DNA from: Actinophytocola algeriensis
GTDB lineage: Bacteria > Actinomycetota > Actinomycetes > Mycobacteriales > Pseudonocardiaceae
Assembly (NCBI RefSeq): GCF_014203735.1
Contig: NZ_JACHJQ010000013.1
Location: 1-64,000 of the forward strand
Reading direction: 5' to 3'
Length of the DNA: 64,000 nucleotides
In this document: one piece after another, positions 63,846 through 64,000 of the stretch
How positions within the stretch are numbered: position 1 is the first letter of the stretch
Layout of the letters: every line of letters begins with the position of its first letter
Program-made: the position numbers and the translations under genes
The notes under the pieces: generated by a model
Seen by the model: the letters and a program-made list of their open reading frames with translations, nothing else
The model's database searches: none
What the model was told of the DNA's origin: nothing

Positions 63846-64000
63846 GCGTTCTCTCCTCCTTCAACCGCCAAAGCCGCGGAACCCTCACCCATCGACGCGG
63901 CCAGCAGGTCGGCCTCACCCGCCTGCCGCGTGTCCAGCTCACGCACGCTGCGCCCGCCGGACAGCACCACCACCCGGTCGCACACTCCGACCAGCTCGGC
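63842..64000 (-). CDS. sugar ABC ATPase (RbsA-like), C-terminal fragment
   Basis: Last 52 residues of an importer ATPase running in from the right edge: ELVGVCDRVVVLSGGRSVREL, the strand and loop after the H-motif of the second nucleotide-binding domain, then an Ala-rich tail. Stop TGA overlaps the permease start (ATGA). Start and Walker motifs lie outside the window. Confidence 0.88.
   Translation of the reverse strand, partial: AELVGVCDRVVVLSGGRSVRELDTRQAGEADLLAASMGEGSAALAVEGGENA

Overview
High-GC actinobacterial chromosome. The gene set points to Pseudonocardiales (Lentzea, Saccharothrix, Amycolatopsis and relatives) by inference: frequent GTG starts, a complete argCJBDFRH cluster, a maleylpyruvate isomerase-family (mycothiol/DinB-fold) protein, a DUF6159 membrane protein, secreted TAP-like peptidase, and several genes whose -10 hexamer sits 6-7 nt before the start codon (leaderless transcription). 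No marker in the window fixes the genus.

Layout. 1-11760: leader of a 16S rRNA operon running off the left edge, tyrS, a small PASTA-like protein, a regulator-MFS-mpg operon with a striking 13-bp iterated operator, and the arginine operon read leftward from a leaderless argC promoter covered by a probable ArgR box. 11774-19622: secreted peptidase, a frameshifted DNA alkylation repair gene, an AAC(3)-family acetyltransferase, pheST and a membrane protein. 19682-21816: infC-rpmI-rplT-rRNA methyltransferase, with infC apparently starting at ATC. 22106-25934: CitA/CitB-type two-component system divergent from a dicarboxylate carrier (dctA). 25987-34288: small regulator/enzyme pairs (PNPOx/TetR, AraC/NmrA-like), SRPBCC, SDR, uvrA and a maleylpyruvate isomerase-like protein.

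34875-39076 is the accessory part. The 3' end of a metallo-beta-lactamase-fold gene occurs three times (35359, 36613, 38052). Between copies 1 and 2 lies a Phd/VapC-type toxin-antitoxin pair; between copies 2 and 3 lies a phage T4 beta-protein-like gene. This looks like a cargo-insertion site at the 3' end of a housekeeping gene, with no visible integrase.

39228-54364: cspA, a HIRAN-like protein, GNAT and APH enzymes, DUF429 and rnhA arranged head-to-head with apparently overlapping 5' ends, a nucleotidyltransferase, aminotransferase, FKBP, hydrolase, P450, a secreted M15-like protein followed by a 31-bp tandem repeat, a DHA2 exporter, aldo/keto reductase, secreted beta-propeller protein and a uridine kinase-like protein.

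54384-64000: a sugar utilisation region. A LacI regulator is divergent from an L-fucose/L-arabinose isomerase-family gene and an FGGY kinase. A second leftward operon encodes an RbsABC-type importer (ATPase cut by the right edge, permease, lipoprotein) ending in a secreted GH172 (DUF2961) protein. Together they could release a furanosyl sugar outside the cell, import it, isomerise it and phosphorylate it; D-arabinose from D-arabinan is an attractive but unproven substrate.
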